64,000 nucleotides of DNA from Amaurobius ferox (lineage: Eukaryota; Arthropoda; Arachnida; Araneae; Amaurobiidae), in the NCBI GenBank assembly GCA_951213105.1, contig OX578140.1, positions 33,778,941 through 33,842,940 on the forward strand, in the 5' to 3' direction. Below are positions 22,076 to 34,083 of the stretch, in pieces. The notes under the pieces are model-generated. The model ran no database searches. It was not told the origin of the DNA and was given only the letters and a program-made list of their open reading frames with translations. The position numbers were made by a program, and so were the translations under genes. Position 1 is the stretch's first letter; every line of letters begins with the position of its first letter.

Positions 22076-22582
22076 ATTTAGTGTAAAATATATCTTAAAC
22101 AAATAATATATTTCAATTTTATTTATTTTACCCTTCAATATATTTTTGACTCCATATATTCTGTGCCCTGGCTTATTACTTCTACTCTTAATTAGATAAC
22201 TTTAATTTCAAAATAATCAAAAATGCATATACTAAACACTACGATTTCTTATTGTGCCAAAGAGCAGATGGAACTTTACTAACTCTAGTAGTATTCTAAC
22301 TTTTCATCCATAAGTGTTTTATCTCCTTCTCTCTCTCATTTCACGGCTGTACGTATTGAAAAGAACTTAATAAAAAAAATATGTGTTATATTTAAAAACT
22401 AAACGCAACTCGCGAATCTACGAATTGTGTCCTTTAAATTGCCCTGTGGTTTCTAATTTCGTATTGAGTCCATATTAGCCTAGATTTTTAATGCACGGTA
22501 TATAGATAAAATTAATCGGGATGATTAAAATCAACCCATTTGATAATTTGAAAAAGTGAAAATTTAGTGAATGATTGAGTTT
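22076..22582. other. AT-rich non-coding stretch
   Basis: Nothing recognisable is seen. Confidence 0.55.
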
Positions 22583-23489
22583 AACTTTCCTTATATACAA
22601 TAATGTATAAGGAAAGTATTGTGACGGGGTCGAAAATTCGAATTCGAGTTTTCGACGAGAGAGCACGTTTCAAGCATACCTGATCACGAATCGAACATTT
22701 TTGAAGTGATGTCTGTGTGTGTGTGTCAGTGAGTCTCGATTGACGAACGAATGGACCGATTCAAACGAAATTTGGTATAAAAATTACAATCCGTAAACAC
22801 TGGAAGCCTATTGTTTTTATACGCAACCGAATGTTCAGAACCCTTCGAAATTTTCGAGTAAAATTTTGAAAAAATCGTCAAAAAATCAAAACTTCTAATA
22901 AAGTTACACAAACAGACATTTCTTATGTAAATTTTCATTAGAAAACGATTGACATAAATTTTAGAACGCTAACATGAACCGTTCTCGAGATATTGCAAAT
23001 TTTTAAAAAAATTATGAAAAAGTCATATAAAATAAAAAAAAAATATTTCCTATTAAGAAACATGTTCACTTATCATATGTAATACCATGCGATCAATTTG
23101 GTGACATCATTTTCGTAGATTTAGCTCGTTCCATTCATGAAAAATGATACTTGAGTAATACTTTTGTATTTGAAAGCCAATAGTCATTTACCTGCTGTAA
23201 GAATAACTTACTTCTCCGTCCATAACGCTTGGCGAGATTTTGGCGACGAATTTAGTGGAATGTCGCCAACTTGGCGACTTTTTTTAAATGTTGCTAATTT
23301 AACGATAAATTCGCCAAATGGAAAAAAATGACGCTAAATCAATGAAAATGACGACTCATTGACAATAATTCAATATCTTGGGAAGAATATAAATATCTAC
23401 TATAAAAATAATCTATTTTTTTTACTGTAAAAGTAGTAAATTCATTGCATTATATAAGGAAAGTCATGTGTTGCCCACATCAGATTTTT
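22583..23489 (+). mobile_element. H1 repeat, full-length copy (Helentron-like)
   Basis: The 5' end is the palindrome ACTTTCCTTATATA/TGTATAAGGAAAGT. Then follow GACGGGGTCGAAAATTCGAA, a TG microsatellite (22712-22726), ACGAACGAATGGACCGATTC, AACCGTTCTCGAGATATTGC, TACCATGCGATCAATTTGGT, and a core rich in TTGGCGA and CGCCAAAT words. The 3' end is TATATAAGGAAAGT followed by hairpin ATGTGTTGCCCACAT and CAGATTTTT. The terminal 14-mer is the inverse of the 5' end. There is no coding capacity. The flanks are T-rich. Confidence 0.88.
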
Positions 23490-24858
23490 AAAATTAAATC
23501 ATATACGGATGTTTCACCTGTATAACACTGTTTTACTATTTGAAAATATTACATTAGAATGTTACAGTAAACTTTGCCTAAGAAACTAGCTATATTTAGC
23601 AATCACTCGATCCAATTATTGTCCATTATTGTATATTATTTATTCCATTATTTTCCAGCATGGTCTATTGTGTACAGTGTTAAGTTTAAGTTTCGCATTT
23701 AAACGATCTCAACTTTTCAATTTCAGGAGTTTGCCAATATCTATGTTCCACTACCAGCCTTTGAAAATTTAGGTTGTTTGACCAGTTGATTCTTAACATA
23801 AATATTCTAATAGAACTAAAACCTAGTTTATTTTTAACTATGAAAAATGATTAGTTTTTTTAATAATTAAAAAATAAAAACAAAAGAAAAATGATTTTAT
23901 AAACTATTCTTTAATAATGAGAAAACAAGACAAAATAAGCGATATAATTTTTTATCAGAATATTATTATAATTTGCAAATATTTTATATCACGAACATCG
24001 CAAAGTACATCTGCGAGTAATGAGTAATATATATTTAAATAAATCATACACTTATTCTTACCGAGCAAAATTTCAAGACAAAATTTTTCTGAAACTGTGA
24101 GCTGTATGTGTTTTACTAAATATAATTACATCAAATAATATTAATACAAGCGAATTTTTACTTTTACTCCATTATTACAAATAACTTCCATCCTATTTTC
24201 TCTGAGACAACTATTTCATCATATTTTCCTTTTTACTTCTTGCTAAAAAATATATATTACTTTAGCATATTAAATTATATATTACTTATTATATATTACT
24301 TTAGCATATTAAATGTATCATGTCTGCTTATTTTCTTTTTAAGAATAAAACTACTTTGAAGATATGTTATTACACGAAATGTAAATATTGTCTAACTTTG
24401 TTATTTTGGTTTGCAAGTATAAATGAAATATTCGTTATGAAATATAATCAGAGTTGAGTTGTAATTAAGTAAACGTAATAGCATTACTTGTCACTTTTCT
24501 TGTTACCGAGGCTAAAGTAACTTTGAATGTAAAGGTAATCAAAATGTGTAAAATACTTTTTTTATGTTCTGTACTCTTACTTTTTCCATTTTTAAAAAAA
24601 TCTTTATGATTTATCAAATTGACAACCTTTATTTTTCTTATTTTGTCTGAATTTAAATTAATTTTTCAATATACATGGATGAGTTAATATATTGTATGAT
24701 GACGGAAGTTCGCTTTGCTTTTGCATTGTAAATGACTGCAGCCTTTAAGGCAAGACCTCAAACAACAAGTACTAGAAGGTGACAATAAACTTTAAGTGTC
24801 AAACAATGAACGCAGTCAGACTGTCGCCAGTGGTTGACATTTATTTCAAATAAATTTA
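23490..24858. other. AT-rich non-coding stretch
   Basis: Holds a two-copy tandem of TATATATTACTTTAGCATAT with a following TAAAT (24250-24318). Nothing else is recognised. Confidence 0.55.
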
Positions 24859-25628
24859 TGTGTGGTAATAAACAATTCCCACACAGATCGTAATGTAACG
24901 TGATTCTTAGGACCTCAAGCGGTTACGCCCAATGTATTTGCGTCTAATAACAATTTCCTCACACAAGCGCACCAGCCAATGGGCCCAAGGCGGAGAAATG
25001 AAGGGGGAGCCAGCAGGGCAATTTAAGTAGTCTTCATACAGAAATCAGAAGAGAATTATAAATGATTCAATAAAAGTTGGTGACTAAAGTGGCTGTAAAA
25101 GGTTGATTTTAAGCGTAAAAGAAAACTTTTAAAACCAAGAGGAGAGCAAGCCCCAAAGATGATTCTGGCCAAGGTGATTTTAGCAACGAAACCTACAATA
25201 AGTATGCTTTATATAACAAGTACTCCTTTTGTTCTCATGAAATATTCGCGTTTATTAAGAATCAGTTCACTACAAAATTCACTTCGTCATTATACTCGCC
25301 TCCAAGTTAAATTGAAAATGAATACAAAGTGTAAATTTATTAATTGAAGATGTTAGTGAAAGGTATATGTTTGCTGAAATAAATAATTCTGTAAAGAAAA
25401 TCAAAGGCATCTTCTATTAGTCTATAATTAATGTTTATCTTTTAGGAATTATGTTTATTTATATGTTAACTCTGGACTGCAGTATAGGTTGGTTATATGT
25501 TGGACTCATGACTTTGGTCGCACTATTACGATCTAGAACTAATTAATCAATCATAATTATTTAATCTAACTAAACATTTATAAATAAACAATTTTACCAG
25601 ACAAATGAATTAATAATTTTTCACCATA
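24859..25628 (+). mobile_element. LTR C, related to the A and B LTRs
   Basis: Starts TGTGTGGTAATAAACAATTC with a terminal hairpin TGTGTGG...CCCACACA, in the same position as the TGTGAGA...TCTCACA hairpin of the A and B LTRs. The block CCAATGGGCCCAAGGCGGAG near 24975 parallels CCAATGAGCGCCCAAGAAGT plus GGCGGAG in B3. It ends at CACCATA, directly before ATTTAGTGCCCGTGAC, which sits where the B3 primer-binding-like sequence lies. The single LTR is followed by leader and gag relic. Confidence 0.65.
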
Positions 25629-26369
25629 ATTTAGTGCCCGTGACACTATTTTAAAATTTGTGGTACATTTTAGTGCTGCTGTACGTTATGCAGTCCGGTT
25701 TTTGAGGCTCTTAGTTGCCGGGGTAAAATTTACATAAGATAAAGCAGTTTTGGAACGGTGTAATGATAGAAAATGAAAAGTTTTGCTGTGGTTTCTATGT
25801 GAATCTATTCTTTTTCTAAATGAGTAATGTTGTTATGGAATTAGTGTGCATATGTGTTTAGTAAGAAATGAAGAAATGTGAGTTTATAATAAATGTGAAT
25901 TTATGGCGCATTACGCCAATAATATTGAATTTAATCGAGAGTGAAAAGATATTACAAAAATATCAAAAATTAAAATAATTAATTTATGAAGATGAGAATG
26001 AGAATGTGCATTAATTGTGATAAGGAAAGTGTTTTATTAAGTAATAGTAACTGTTAGTGATAGTAAGAATATACTATTAAAAATAATTAAAATTTTAAGT
26101 TAAAAATTTTGTTAGCTAAAAGAAAGCAAAATAAATACAAAAAGATCTTAAAAAGTTGTAAGTCAATATTTTTGCGTAAAAATTTTGAAATGTGTTATTG
26201 TGATGATATACGGTGTATTTTATGTGATAATTTTGGAAGGTATTAAATATGATAATGTAAGGTAATGCCGACAAAGCTTAGGAGAAAGGGATAAAATTCT
26301 CCAAAAAATAACAGAATGAAGCGTAAGAATAAAAAATAAGGACAGTAACACATCACAAAAAAATTAGAG
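25629..26369 (+). mobile_element. Leader of LTR element C, with primer-binding-site-like sequence
   Basis: ATTTAGTGCCCGTGACAC lies right after the LTR and resembles TTTGGTTTCCGTGACGC after LTR B3, so both probably derive from one TTTGGTGCCCGTGAC-type primer-binding site. The rest is AT-rich untranslated sequence. Confidence 0.5.
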
Positions 26370-26985
26370 ATGGCTACTTCAAATATCCCTATAATGAAAA
26401 ATTTTGCCGAGTTTTACCGGAAATAAAGACGAAAATATCGATTTCTTTATAAATCAATTTGAGTAACTGACTAGTCGCATAAAGTAGAATATCAAGGTAA
26501 GACGATGCTTTCGAAGGCATAATTGCGAGAAAAATCTCCCGATGTTCTTATACAAAATTATGAGTTGCAAAATAAGAATAATTAAGAAAAAGTCACGGAG
26601 ATATAAAAAAAAATTCAGGCCAAAGCATGTACATCCCAAAAGCAGGTTGATTTTAATGCAATACAGTAGACACAAACTATACCAGTAGAAGACCTTGCGA
26701 ATAAAATTAGAAATTCGGCTAACGCATATTTAGAAATAAAAGAAGACGGTGAGTATGACATTTTAGAGTTAGTTAATAAAATTAAAGTAGCAAAAATTGT
26801 CGATGTATTACAAGCAGATTTAAGGTTTAAAATTAAGGAATAAAATCCTAACAAAATTAAAGATGCGATAACAGCGGCTGAATTCTTGGAAACTATTATT
26901 CAAACAAATGATAACGCAAAACAACAAGAGAATGTCATGGAAACTTTCCTCATGACGTATGTTAAAGTCCTTCAAAATTAAATTA
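26370..26985 (+). pseudogene. gag relic of LTR element C
   Basis: The plus strand retains a broken gag-like protein. ATG at 26370 opens MATSNIPIMKNFAEFYR. After a frame shift comes a DENI.FFINQFE-type match, equivalent to EDIEYFLAQFQ in the B3 gag. Later segments VEDLANKIRNSANAYLEI and DVLQADLRFKIKE and KDAITAAEFLETIIQ read as capsid helices. At least eight stops or frame changes interrupt it. No zinc knuckle was found downstream. The minus-strand frames across it are shadows. Confidence 0.65.
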
Positions 26986-27175
26986 ATTAAAATTTTGTGT
27001 AAAACTTGCTTCTAAGTGTATGGATACTTGTCGAAAAGTACCCGTTCCAAATTTTGTAGATGTGCATGGCTCAGATTTTTCTTTACAGTGGGTTCAGACA
27101 AACGCTCAGTCAGACATTGTTTCTGATTCCTTTAGAACCTAATTTATAAAGTTAATCGGATGTATAGTGTCGTAT
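26986..27175. other. Spacer after the gag relic
   Basis: AT-rich; nothing recognisable is seen. Confidence 0.5.
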
Positions 27176-27412
27176 CATGTATACAGTGTTAGATAAACGT
27201 ATGTTGTGTCGTATCGTATATATAATATCGTATATAGTCGTAATATATGTAATGTCGTGCCTAGGCGTAATGTATATGTCGTATGTAGGCGTAATGTGTA
27301 TAATATCGTATATAATCATTATGTATATAATGTCGTATATAATCGTAATATATATAATATCATATATAGTCGTAATATATATATATAATGTCGTATATAG
27401 TCATAATATACA
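27176..27412. repeat. ~27-30 bp tandem repeat
   Basis: About eight copies of AATGTCGTATATAGTCGTAA with an ATATATAT spacer, varying in length. The two long plus-strand frames (Tyr/Ile/Val-rich) are translations of the repeat and not genes. Confidence 0.85.
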
Positions 27413-28343
27413 GTACTGCAACTTGCATCTACATGGGTGCTATATTATAAGAAATTACTGTAGTCAGACTACTGTGTTATTAGATGCATACATTAAGACT
27501 GAAACAAATGCATTAATTTATTGTTTGTTAAATTTATAAATTGTTAATTATTCTAATTTTGATATAAACTCAAATTTGCTTTATATATAATAGGATAATG
27601 TTCGCTTAAATGGGTAAATCTTTGTTACATTAAATATTAAATATACAACATAATTTCACATAATAACGCACTTTAAAAAATTTGTAAAACGCTTTCATGA
27701 AGAGAGAATTAGCAGTAATAAGCCTTAGCAGGAGATTTTTTTTTATATTTTTGTGTGACCTTTCAAAACTTCAAAGAAAATGTGTTTTTAAAAGGTTTTA
27801 AAGCGTTGTGTTAAATATGTTTTGTAAAGAATTGTGGATGTGAAGTAAATATTTAAGATCTAGCTTCATTTCCTACCGTTTTTTTTAAAAATTCCATTTA
27901 AATAAGGTATTCTAAAATATCAAGAAGCTACAAAGATTTCTTTGTGTTACTTCAGAAGTGTATTTTAGAATTAAGATTTATGTATTCATATTTGCCAAAA
28001 TGATGGAAAAAAAATCTGCGCAATATTCTAGTATCTATACAGTAGTAGATATGAAAATATCAGTAAAATATGCTTATTGTGCAAATTAGATATTTTAATA
28101 CGTTTCAGTATAACAATTTACCGCTTCTAAGTTAAAAGTATGTTAAAATTTAAAATAAAGCTATTTAAATACGATTAGTGTACATGTTGTATCATGCAAT
28201 GTACGGCAAGAATTTAATTAGTGTTTCTTTAATATAAAAGGGATTCTTTAATACAAAGAAAAGTAGTTAAAGTAATTTCTTTTGTATTACCCACCACAGC
28301 GTTTCTTGAACCAAGAAATCCCTTAGTAAGAGGTTACATGGAA
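27413..28343. other. AT-rich non-coding stretch
   Basis: Nothing recognisable is seen. Confidence 0.55.
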
Positions 28344-28415
28344 GCAAGCGTACAGCATGCAATCGCAAGCGTACAGCATGCAATAGCAAGCGTACAGCAT
28401 GCAATCGCAAGCGTA
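28344..28415. repeat. 21 bp tandem repeat, 3.5 copies
   Basis: GCAAGCGTACAGCATGCAAT plus one variable base (C, A, C) is repeated three times, with a partial fourth GCAAGCGTA. The near-identity of the copies suggests a recent expansion. Confidence 0.93.
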
Positions 28416-29724
28416 TTCTATCCATTATGGACTTTCCGCGAGCTGCAAAACGTACTAAGGTTAAACGGTTCATCATGCTCTGGCTTACAGTCATAGCTTA
28501 CAGTATTGGGTTTGAGTGGAGAAATTTTAGAATGAATGCTCGTGAATTTATGATGAACTTTGAACTGTAACTCTGGGTGAATGTAATTTTCGTGTGCTAA
28601 ACATAAAGACACATAATGTGTAAGGGTTAATAATTCTCTTCTCGACTTCTTAATTTTCAAGTAGTATCTTCCCAGGGGAAAGGAGAACCTAAAATTAAAT
28701 AACAGCTGCACAGATAGCGGACGGTAGAGGGTGATGGCAACCAGGTTATAAAAAGATGAAGTGCGAAGCATGAGATAGTTCGTGGGGGAGATGATACGAG
28801 TTGGTACGGCGTAGAACGTGTGGATGCAGACGATGGTAGAAAAAGTGGACTATGTACATTATGAATTATTAATTGTAAATTACATTAATGGAGTTATTTT
28901 ACGATTTCTAAAGTTTAAGAATAATCTTGTTGTTTTTATAAAAAGTTACCCGAGTGTTCATTTCGAAGTCTTCATAAAACAACAAGCAAAATGCTAAAAT
29001 TACCCATCGTACAAGGTATCTGTGACTCATTTTCACACATGATAGCTGAATTAATATTTTTAAAAAGGATTTAATTGTTAAAAAGGTTTTTAAAAAGGAT
29101 TTCATTATTAGGCTATTTAAAAAATAACTTTGGATTATTTTAGTTTTACGGTAATGTTTTCCGTCGGTCTTTTCATCCTCTTGTCAAAACCTTCTGCCCA
29201 GGTGACGAAAATGTACTATCTTAGTGTTCATGTATTATTGCGAGGTAAGCACAATTTGACAGATTTTCTTTTTTGCCAATTTATTACATTTTGAATTGAT
29301 GCTTATTCATATTTATCCGGCAATTTAAATGCATTATATTTTAATCCGTGGTACCTCAACCTCAAATGCAATTCGGCGCCTCAAAATCAGACAAGACCCA
29401 ATAATAGCTAAGTGGACATCTCATGGACATATTACCAATTGTCTGTCAATAATTCAAAGAAACGCCTTACCAATAAGTTTTTTACTTAGAGTGAAGTGCA
29501 ATTCAAAATATATGATAGAACGCAATAGGACTTTACAATTATGTAACCCGATTTAAAAAATGCAATTATCGTGGTACAAAAGTACTATTTGAAATAAAGA
29601 ATGGGACACAGAAGTCATTATAATAGTAAAGCATTTATAACTAAATACCATAATGTTGTAAATATCTTTATTAAAAATAGTAGCTAAAGCCGCAGTCCAT
29701 GTTTGAGAAATTTTTTGTTCCTCG
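28416..29724. other. AT-rich non-coding stretch
   Basis: 29045-29103 holds a short two-copy duplication of TTTTTAAAAAGGATTT. The 117-residue minus-strand frame at 28418-28771 shows no domain I recognise and lacks supporting context. Confidence 0.5.
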
Positions 29725-30060
29725 TAATTCTTTGCTTTATAGCGCAAAAATTAAATCATATACAAATATAAAATATTGTTCACTCGTAGTGCAATGTTTG
29801 GAGAATACGTGAAATAAACCGTTTATCGATTTAAAGTCAAAGACAAAATATTTGAGCTGCGAGTTCGCATCCTGGACAGACTAACAAGACCACGATTTTT
29901 TGCAGGCATATACCTACATAGTTAAATTCTTTGGAGGACGGAGCCCTTTTTTTAAAATTTCGATGTAGTTTGCGAGTTATTCTACTTTTCATGCATTTGT
30001 GAAAATTCATTCAAATGACGTCATAGAAAAAAATAACACGCCTAAATCTCTCTATAAAAA
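29725..30060. repeat. Repeat family F, shorter copy
   Basis: Matches 21360-21660 with TGAAATAAACCGTTTATCGA, AAATATTTGAGCTGCGAGTT, CAGACTAACAAGACCACGA, ACCTACAT and ACGGAGCCC in the same order. Confidence 0.75.
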
Positions 30061-30889
30061 CAGCATTTCATTCATAACATTTTCCCATTCGTTTCATTCA
30101 TCACAATAATATAATAATTTATTTTATTTAAAAATTAAGACCATGGAGCTACAAGTAATTAAACTATATGCTTAAAACGTCATCGAAAAAATTGTCCTTC
30201 TCTTTGTAAAATCAATGAATATTTCATTAATATCAGCTATGCAGACTCCATAGGTTAAATAATTTTGTGTTAAAGAAATAGAACAATTCTAATACAACTC
30301 CTTCTACATATTTTGCTGTTTACATTTTACATAAGTGAAAAATAGGCTTCGTTGTAGAAATAATCAAATGTGGATGATCATTTAAACTCAAATATATTGT
30401 ATTTGCATGGTTTCAGTATGTAGATGCACAGAATCTAAGCAAAAATAAACTGGTTTTAGGACGGATACAACTCTCAATATGAATTAAAAAGAGCTTAAGA
30501 ATCACGATTTTGAAACAAGATGGATGCCATGTATCATTTTAAAGTGGGTCATGTGATCGTTTCATATCATGGTCACGTGATCGTTTCATATAAGAGGTGT
30601 AATAATTATTTTAATTTTTATTTAAAAAACTACTGAATATATTTTTTTTTATATATTTTATGGAACAATTTGAATATTGCCTAAAATTTTCGAAGCAATT
30701 TGTGAATTTTAAATCCGCTTAAAAAATGCTTGAAGAATTAGGTCCCATAGGGCTCAATGTATTCCATTTTTTCAACCCGGGTTCAATCCAAAACTAATTG
30801 GGTGATATTATTCATTTATATTCCCATAGGTCCTATAGACCGTCTGAACAACATACTAAAATTTCATTTTGATTAAGTCATTTTTACGG
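30061..30889. other. AT-rich non-coding stretch
   Basis: No gene. TGGTCACGTGATCGTTTCAT occurs as an imperfect direct repeat near 30550-30590. Confidence 0.5.
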
Positions 30890-30902
30890 CAGTTATCGTG
30901 CT

Positions 30903-30936
30903 AACGGACAGACAGACAGACAGACAGAGAGACAGA
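30903..30936. repeat. (GACA)n microsatellite
   Basis: Seven to eight GACA units with late GAGA interruptions. It follows GTTATCGTGCTAACG, so it may be the internal tract of an unrecognised repeat. Confidence 0.9.
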
Positions 30937-31944
30937 ATGAAAAAAGTCATAAACACTTTTCAACTTTGTTGTAAAGTGTTAAAAATGTCATGCTATGGAT
31001 ATTAATAAGCTAAACATTACCAGCAAATTATATAAATATCCAGCATATTTAGGAAATGGTATAGTTAAATAGTTTGGAATGGTTGATTATACTTAAATTC
31101 TCTCCTTATTAACTTATATTAGCCAGACATCCACTTTCTCTTGAATAAGCATGACCATGTATTTACATCCCCTTATAATTTAGTCTATATGTTTCCAATT
31201 ATCATCTGCCCCATTATTTTGTCGCTCTTACTGTTGAATATCACCATTTATCGTCTTTACGCATTTCTGTTATTTATTTCTCACGATTGGCAACAGTAGT
31301 TTTGCACTTATTATTGTTTCTGATTGGCAACATTGGTCTCTTTATTTAAGGTTCCAGTGGATCAGATATATGCAGTGTTTTTTCATGTATTTTTATTTCC
31401 TATAATTTTTTAATCTTTATGCATGTAGCCCAAGTTATCATTGTTTATAATTATAATCTATTACTGATATCAGAAACATGCATTTTGTGTTCATTTTGAT
31501 AAAATACTTGGACTTGAAGTATAGTTTTATCGAAATCAACAATTCATTTGTTCAGGCCTGGGGCTTGTCCACGTGTAAAGCTTTAATGCTTGGATTTTAT
31601 TTGATTTTCTATTATCGATTCCTTTCCACTGATGTTTGTTGTTTGCCCTCAGCTTGATGACTAGAGATTTGCATTTTATTTTCCACTTGATTGATGATTC
31701 TCTGTTTGATACTTTTTTATTTTTAGGCATTTTTTAATGTTGGGGTATTTCGAGTTGCTATCATTGGATTTTCAAACTATTATTATTATTGAAATCATTT
31801 TATTTATAAGCTGCATTTGCGCAAAAAATTAAATGTATTTTGCATCGTCATTCTTTATTACTTAATATCTTTAGTATTTTTAACTATTCATATTTGTAAA
31901 GCATCTTTAATTCTTTTAGCATGCTTCGGTATTTATGAAAGTTT
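30937..31944. other. AT-rich non-coding stretch
   Basis: Nothing recognisable is seen. Confidence 0.55.
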
Positions 31945-31947
31945 TAT

Positions 31948-32012
31948 ATGTATATAATATATATATATATACTCTCTCTCTCTCTATATATATATGTGTG
32001 TGTGTGTATATG

Positions 32013-32043
<31 letters not shown>

Positions 32044-32085
32044 ATATATATACATATATATGCATATATATATACATATATATGC

Positions 32086-32124
<39 letters not shown>

Positions 32125-32190
32125 TATGTATATATAATATATATATATATATATTCATGCTTGTATGTATAGATATATTATATATGCACA
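31948..32190. repeat. TA/TG compound microsatellite
   Basis: Long TATATA tracts are interspersed with CTCTCTCT, TGTGTGTG and TATATGCA steps. The Ile/Tyr-rich frames on both strands are microsatellite translations. Confidence 0.95.
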
Positions 32191-32613
32191 ATTCAATGAT
32201 TTAAATTTGCTTTTAAATAAACGTGAATTTGAAAATATATGTCACTATTCATTGACATCAAATAAATGCAGAATGTAAACGTAATTGAAATCGAATTTTA
32301 AAAAACTGCTTATAGTAAAGCAAACAGTACCACTGGATCGTGACTCTTATTAAAATTAATCAACTATGGTTGCCCTAACTATGGAAACATGGAAGTATAT
32401 GTGTGTATCTCAATATATCATCATTAGCGTGGTTTGTCTGGTTGGTATAGTTAGCACAGGCACTGCTGCCTGCAAATTCTTTTTGTTCAGCCAATGGTTA
32501 TTAACTGCTGTGAAGCTCTGATAAAACGGAGAATATTCTCTCACGGAGAATATGGTATCAATATTTCTAATACATTTCTTACGAATAATACGGCATTATA
32601 CTTTCTTTCGAAA
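32191..32613. other. AT-rich non-coding stretch
   Basis: Nothing firm. TGGTATAGTTAG at ~32440 resembles a tRNA A box but there is no B box or cloverleaf. Confidence 0.5.
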
Positions 32614-32907
32614 TACATGCGGCCCTCGACTTTCACACATTCGATACAATTCGCTATTTCGCACGTTTTTAAAAATTCAATTTTTTAAAACTGTTTATCG
32701 ATAATGCAAAAATCGTTGGCTTCCATGCAATCACTCCCACGGACCGCTGTAGGGCCTGCTCACTCACACGTTGCCACCAAGAGTAGCGGACTTTTCGGAA
32801 TCGTTGTGACGTCACTAGAGTGCCGAACCGGGCCAAATGTCTACAATGTATTAAACAGGTTTAGTCTTGCGTTAGCAAGTGATAGCTACTTTTAAACGAT
32901 ATCATAT

Positions 32908-33555
32908 GAGGACAATAATGAATCAGGCCATCAAGGCAACTGACAGGGAAGGTGGGCCTACATTAAGAGATTTTTGGAAGAACAATAATATATGGAACTC
33001 AATAAATAATTTTGGAGACTCGTGGGCTGAAATAAAATAGTCAACAATGAAAGGTTCCTGGATACAATTATGCCCATAAATGATGAGTGATTTTATAAAT
33101 TCGGAAGAAACTGCGGAAACTATCACAGATGGAATAGTTAGCCTAATGGATGAACTAAACTTGGACAGCAACGAAGATATTAATGAGTTGATTGAATCTC
33201 ACTCAGTACCTCTCTCAAATGAATACTTAATTGAGCAACAAGAGTTAAATGAAATACACAATGAAAGTGAGGAAGAAGAAGTTGCTAAAATTGTCAATTG
33301 ACAATCAAAAATATGAATGGAGCCTTCATGCATCTTGACAAATTTTTGACTATCATGGAAGAATGTGATTCCAATAGAGAACGTATATCTCAAGTACGTA
33401 GGGTGATTGAGAAAGACACAGCATGTTACAGAACTCTTTATCAAGAAAAGAAAAAAAAGGGTGGTATTCAACTAACTCTTGACAAGTTTATAAAGAAAAG
33501 ACCTGAAAGCACTTCAACACGCCTCCTGAACTTAATTATGTCAATTGATAAATAA
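32908..33555 (+). pseudogene. Tigger-like transposase, C-terminal remnant
   Basis: The encoded segment corresponds to the end of a CENP-B/Jerky-type transposase as in Tigger elements. The opening PTLRDFWKN....SINNFGDSWAEIK is the family's FWK...I..SW.E block. It is followed by a TMKGSW segment, then an acidic region (IVSLMDELNLDSNEDINELIESHS and QQELNE..NESEEEEVAKI). In a second frame comes NMNGAFMHLDKFLTIMEECD, then the ending TACYRTLYQEKKKKG and QLTLDKFIKK. Stops follow AEIK (33040) and the segment before 33080, and the frame changes near 33297. The DNA-binding and catalytic DDD regions are deleted, so this copy cannot transpose by itself. The tail LDKFIKK is the family's usual C-terminus. 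Confidence 0.9.
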
Positions 33556-33602
33556 ATACTATTATTATTGATAAATAAATACTATTATTACTGATAAATA
33601 AA
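33543..33602. repeat. 24 bp tandem repeat inside the Tigger element
   Basis: TTGATAAATAAATACTATTA is repeated with period 24, two and a half copies, right at the end of the transposase remnant and overlapping its stop codon. Confidence 0.85.
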
Positions 33603-33717
33603 TGTTTTAAAATACAATTTTTGATGGTTTTTTTTTACATCCTTCTACTTTCGAACATTCAACATTTGCAGACATTTTCAGGAACCAATTATGTGCGAAA
33701 GTCGAGGGCCGCCTGTA

Positions 33718-34083
33718 CATTGTAATTACCTTGGTTTTAATAAGTCGATGTGGGCTCCGGTTACTATAAAAAAAGTAGTGTGACGATAAATGTCATGAAT
33801 CGAATATGCAGTATCGGAAATGTGTGCTCCTAGAGAAAATGTGTGCGAGAGCGTCAGATGACCGGACAGAGTCCAGGGTCAACGAAAGGCATCAAATATT
33901 AATCAGCTAACCATTTACATAAATATTTTGATTAAAGATATTGAAGGGTTAGTAATCAGAGTACTAAATTAATAATATTCGTACTGTATCACAACATGAA
34001 AACAGTTCAAGTAACCATCATGTTAATAATTTTGTAAATAATAGTTAATGATAAATTAATAATAATTAATGAAGTTTTGTTTG
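33718..34083. other. AT-rich non-coding stretch
   Basis: Nothing recognisable is seen. Confidence 0.55.

Larger units (their letters stand above)
32616..33715 (+). mobile_element. Tigger/pogo-type DNA transposon, internally deleted
   Basis: The ends are inverted: CATGCGGCCCTCGACTTTCA at 32616, and CTTTCGCACAT inward of CAGGCGGCCCTCGA on the other strand, ending at 33715. TA flanks both sides (32614-32615 and 33716-33717), the target duplication of this superfamily. The interior keeps ~290 bp of 5' untranslated sequence (less AT-rich, 32700-32840), then jumps to the C-terminal part of the transposase. At 1.1 kb it is less than half the size of an intact element. Confidence 0.92.

Noticed and set aside
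27177..27539. 120-residue plus-strand frame rich in Tyr, Ile, Val and Met
   Set aside because: Most of it is the 27-30 bp tandem repeat read in frame; no independent sign of coding.
28344..28415. Regular direct repeats, CRISPR-like at first sight
   Set aside because: Units are contiguous without spacers and the genome is eukaryotic.
28418..28771. 117-residue minus-strand frame as a possible host exon
   Set aside because: No recognisable domain, no splice-site context I could support, and composition like the flanks.
31916..32204. Overlapping frames of ~75-91 residues rich in Ile and Tyr on both strands
   Set aside because: They are translations of the TA/TG microsatellite.
32420..32490. 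Possible tRNA: TGGTATAGTTAG resembles an A box
   Set aside because: No B box and no cloverleaf could be drawn.
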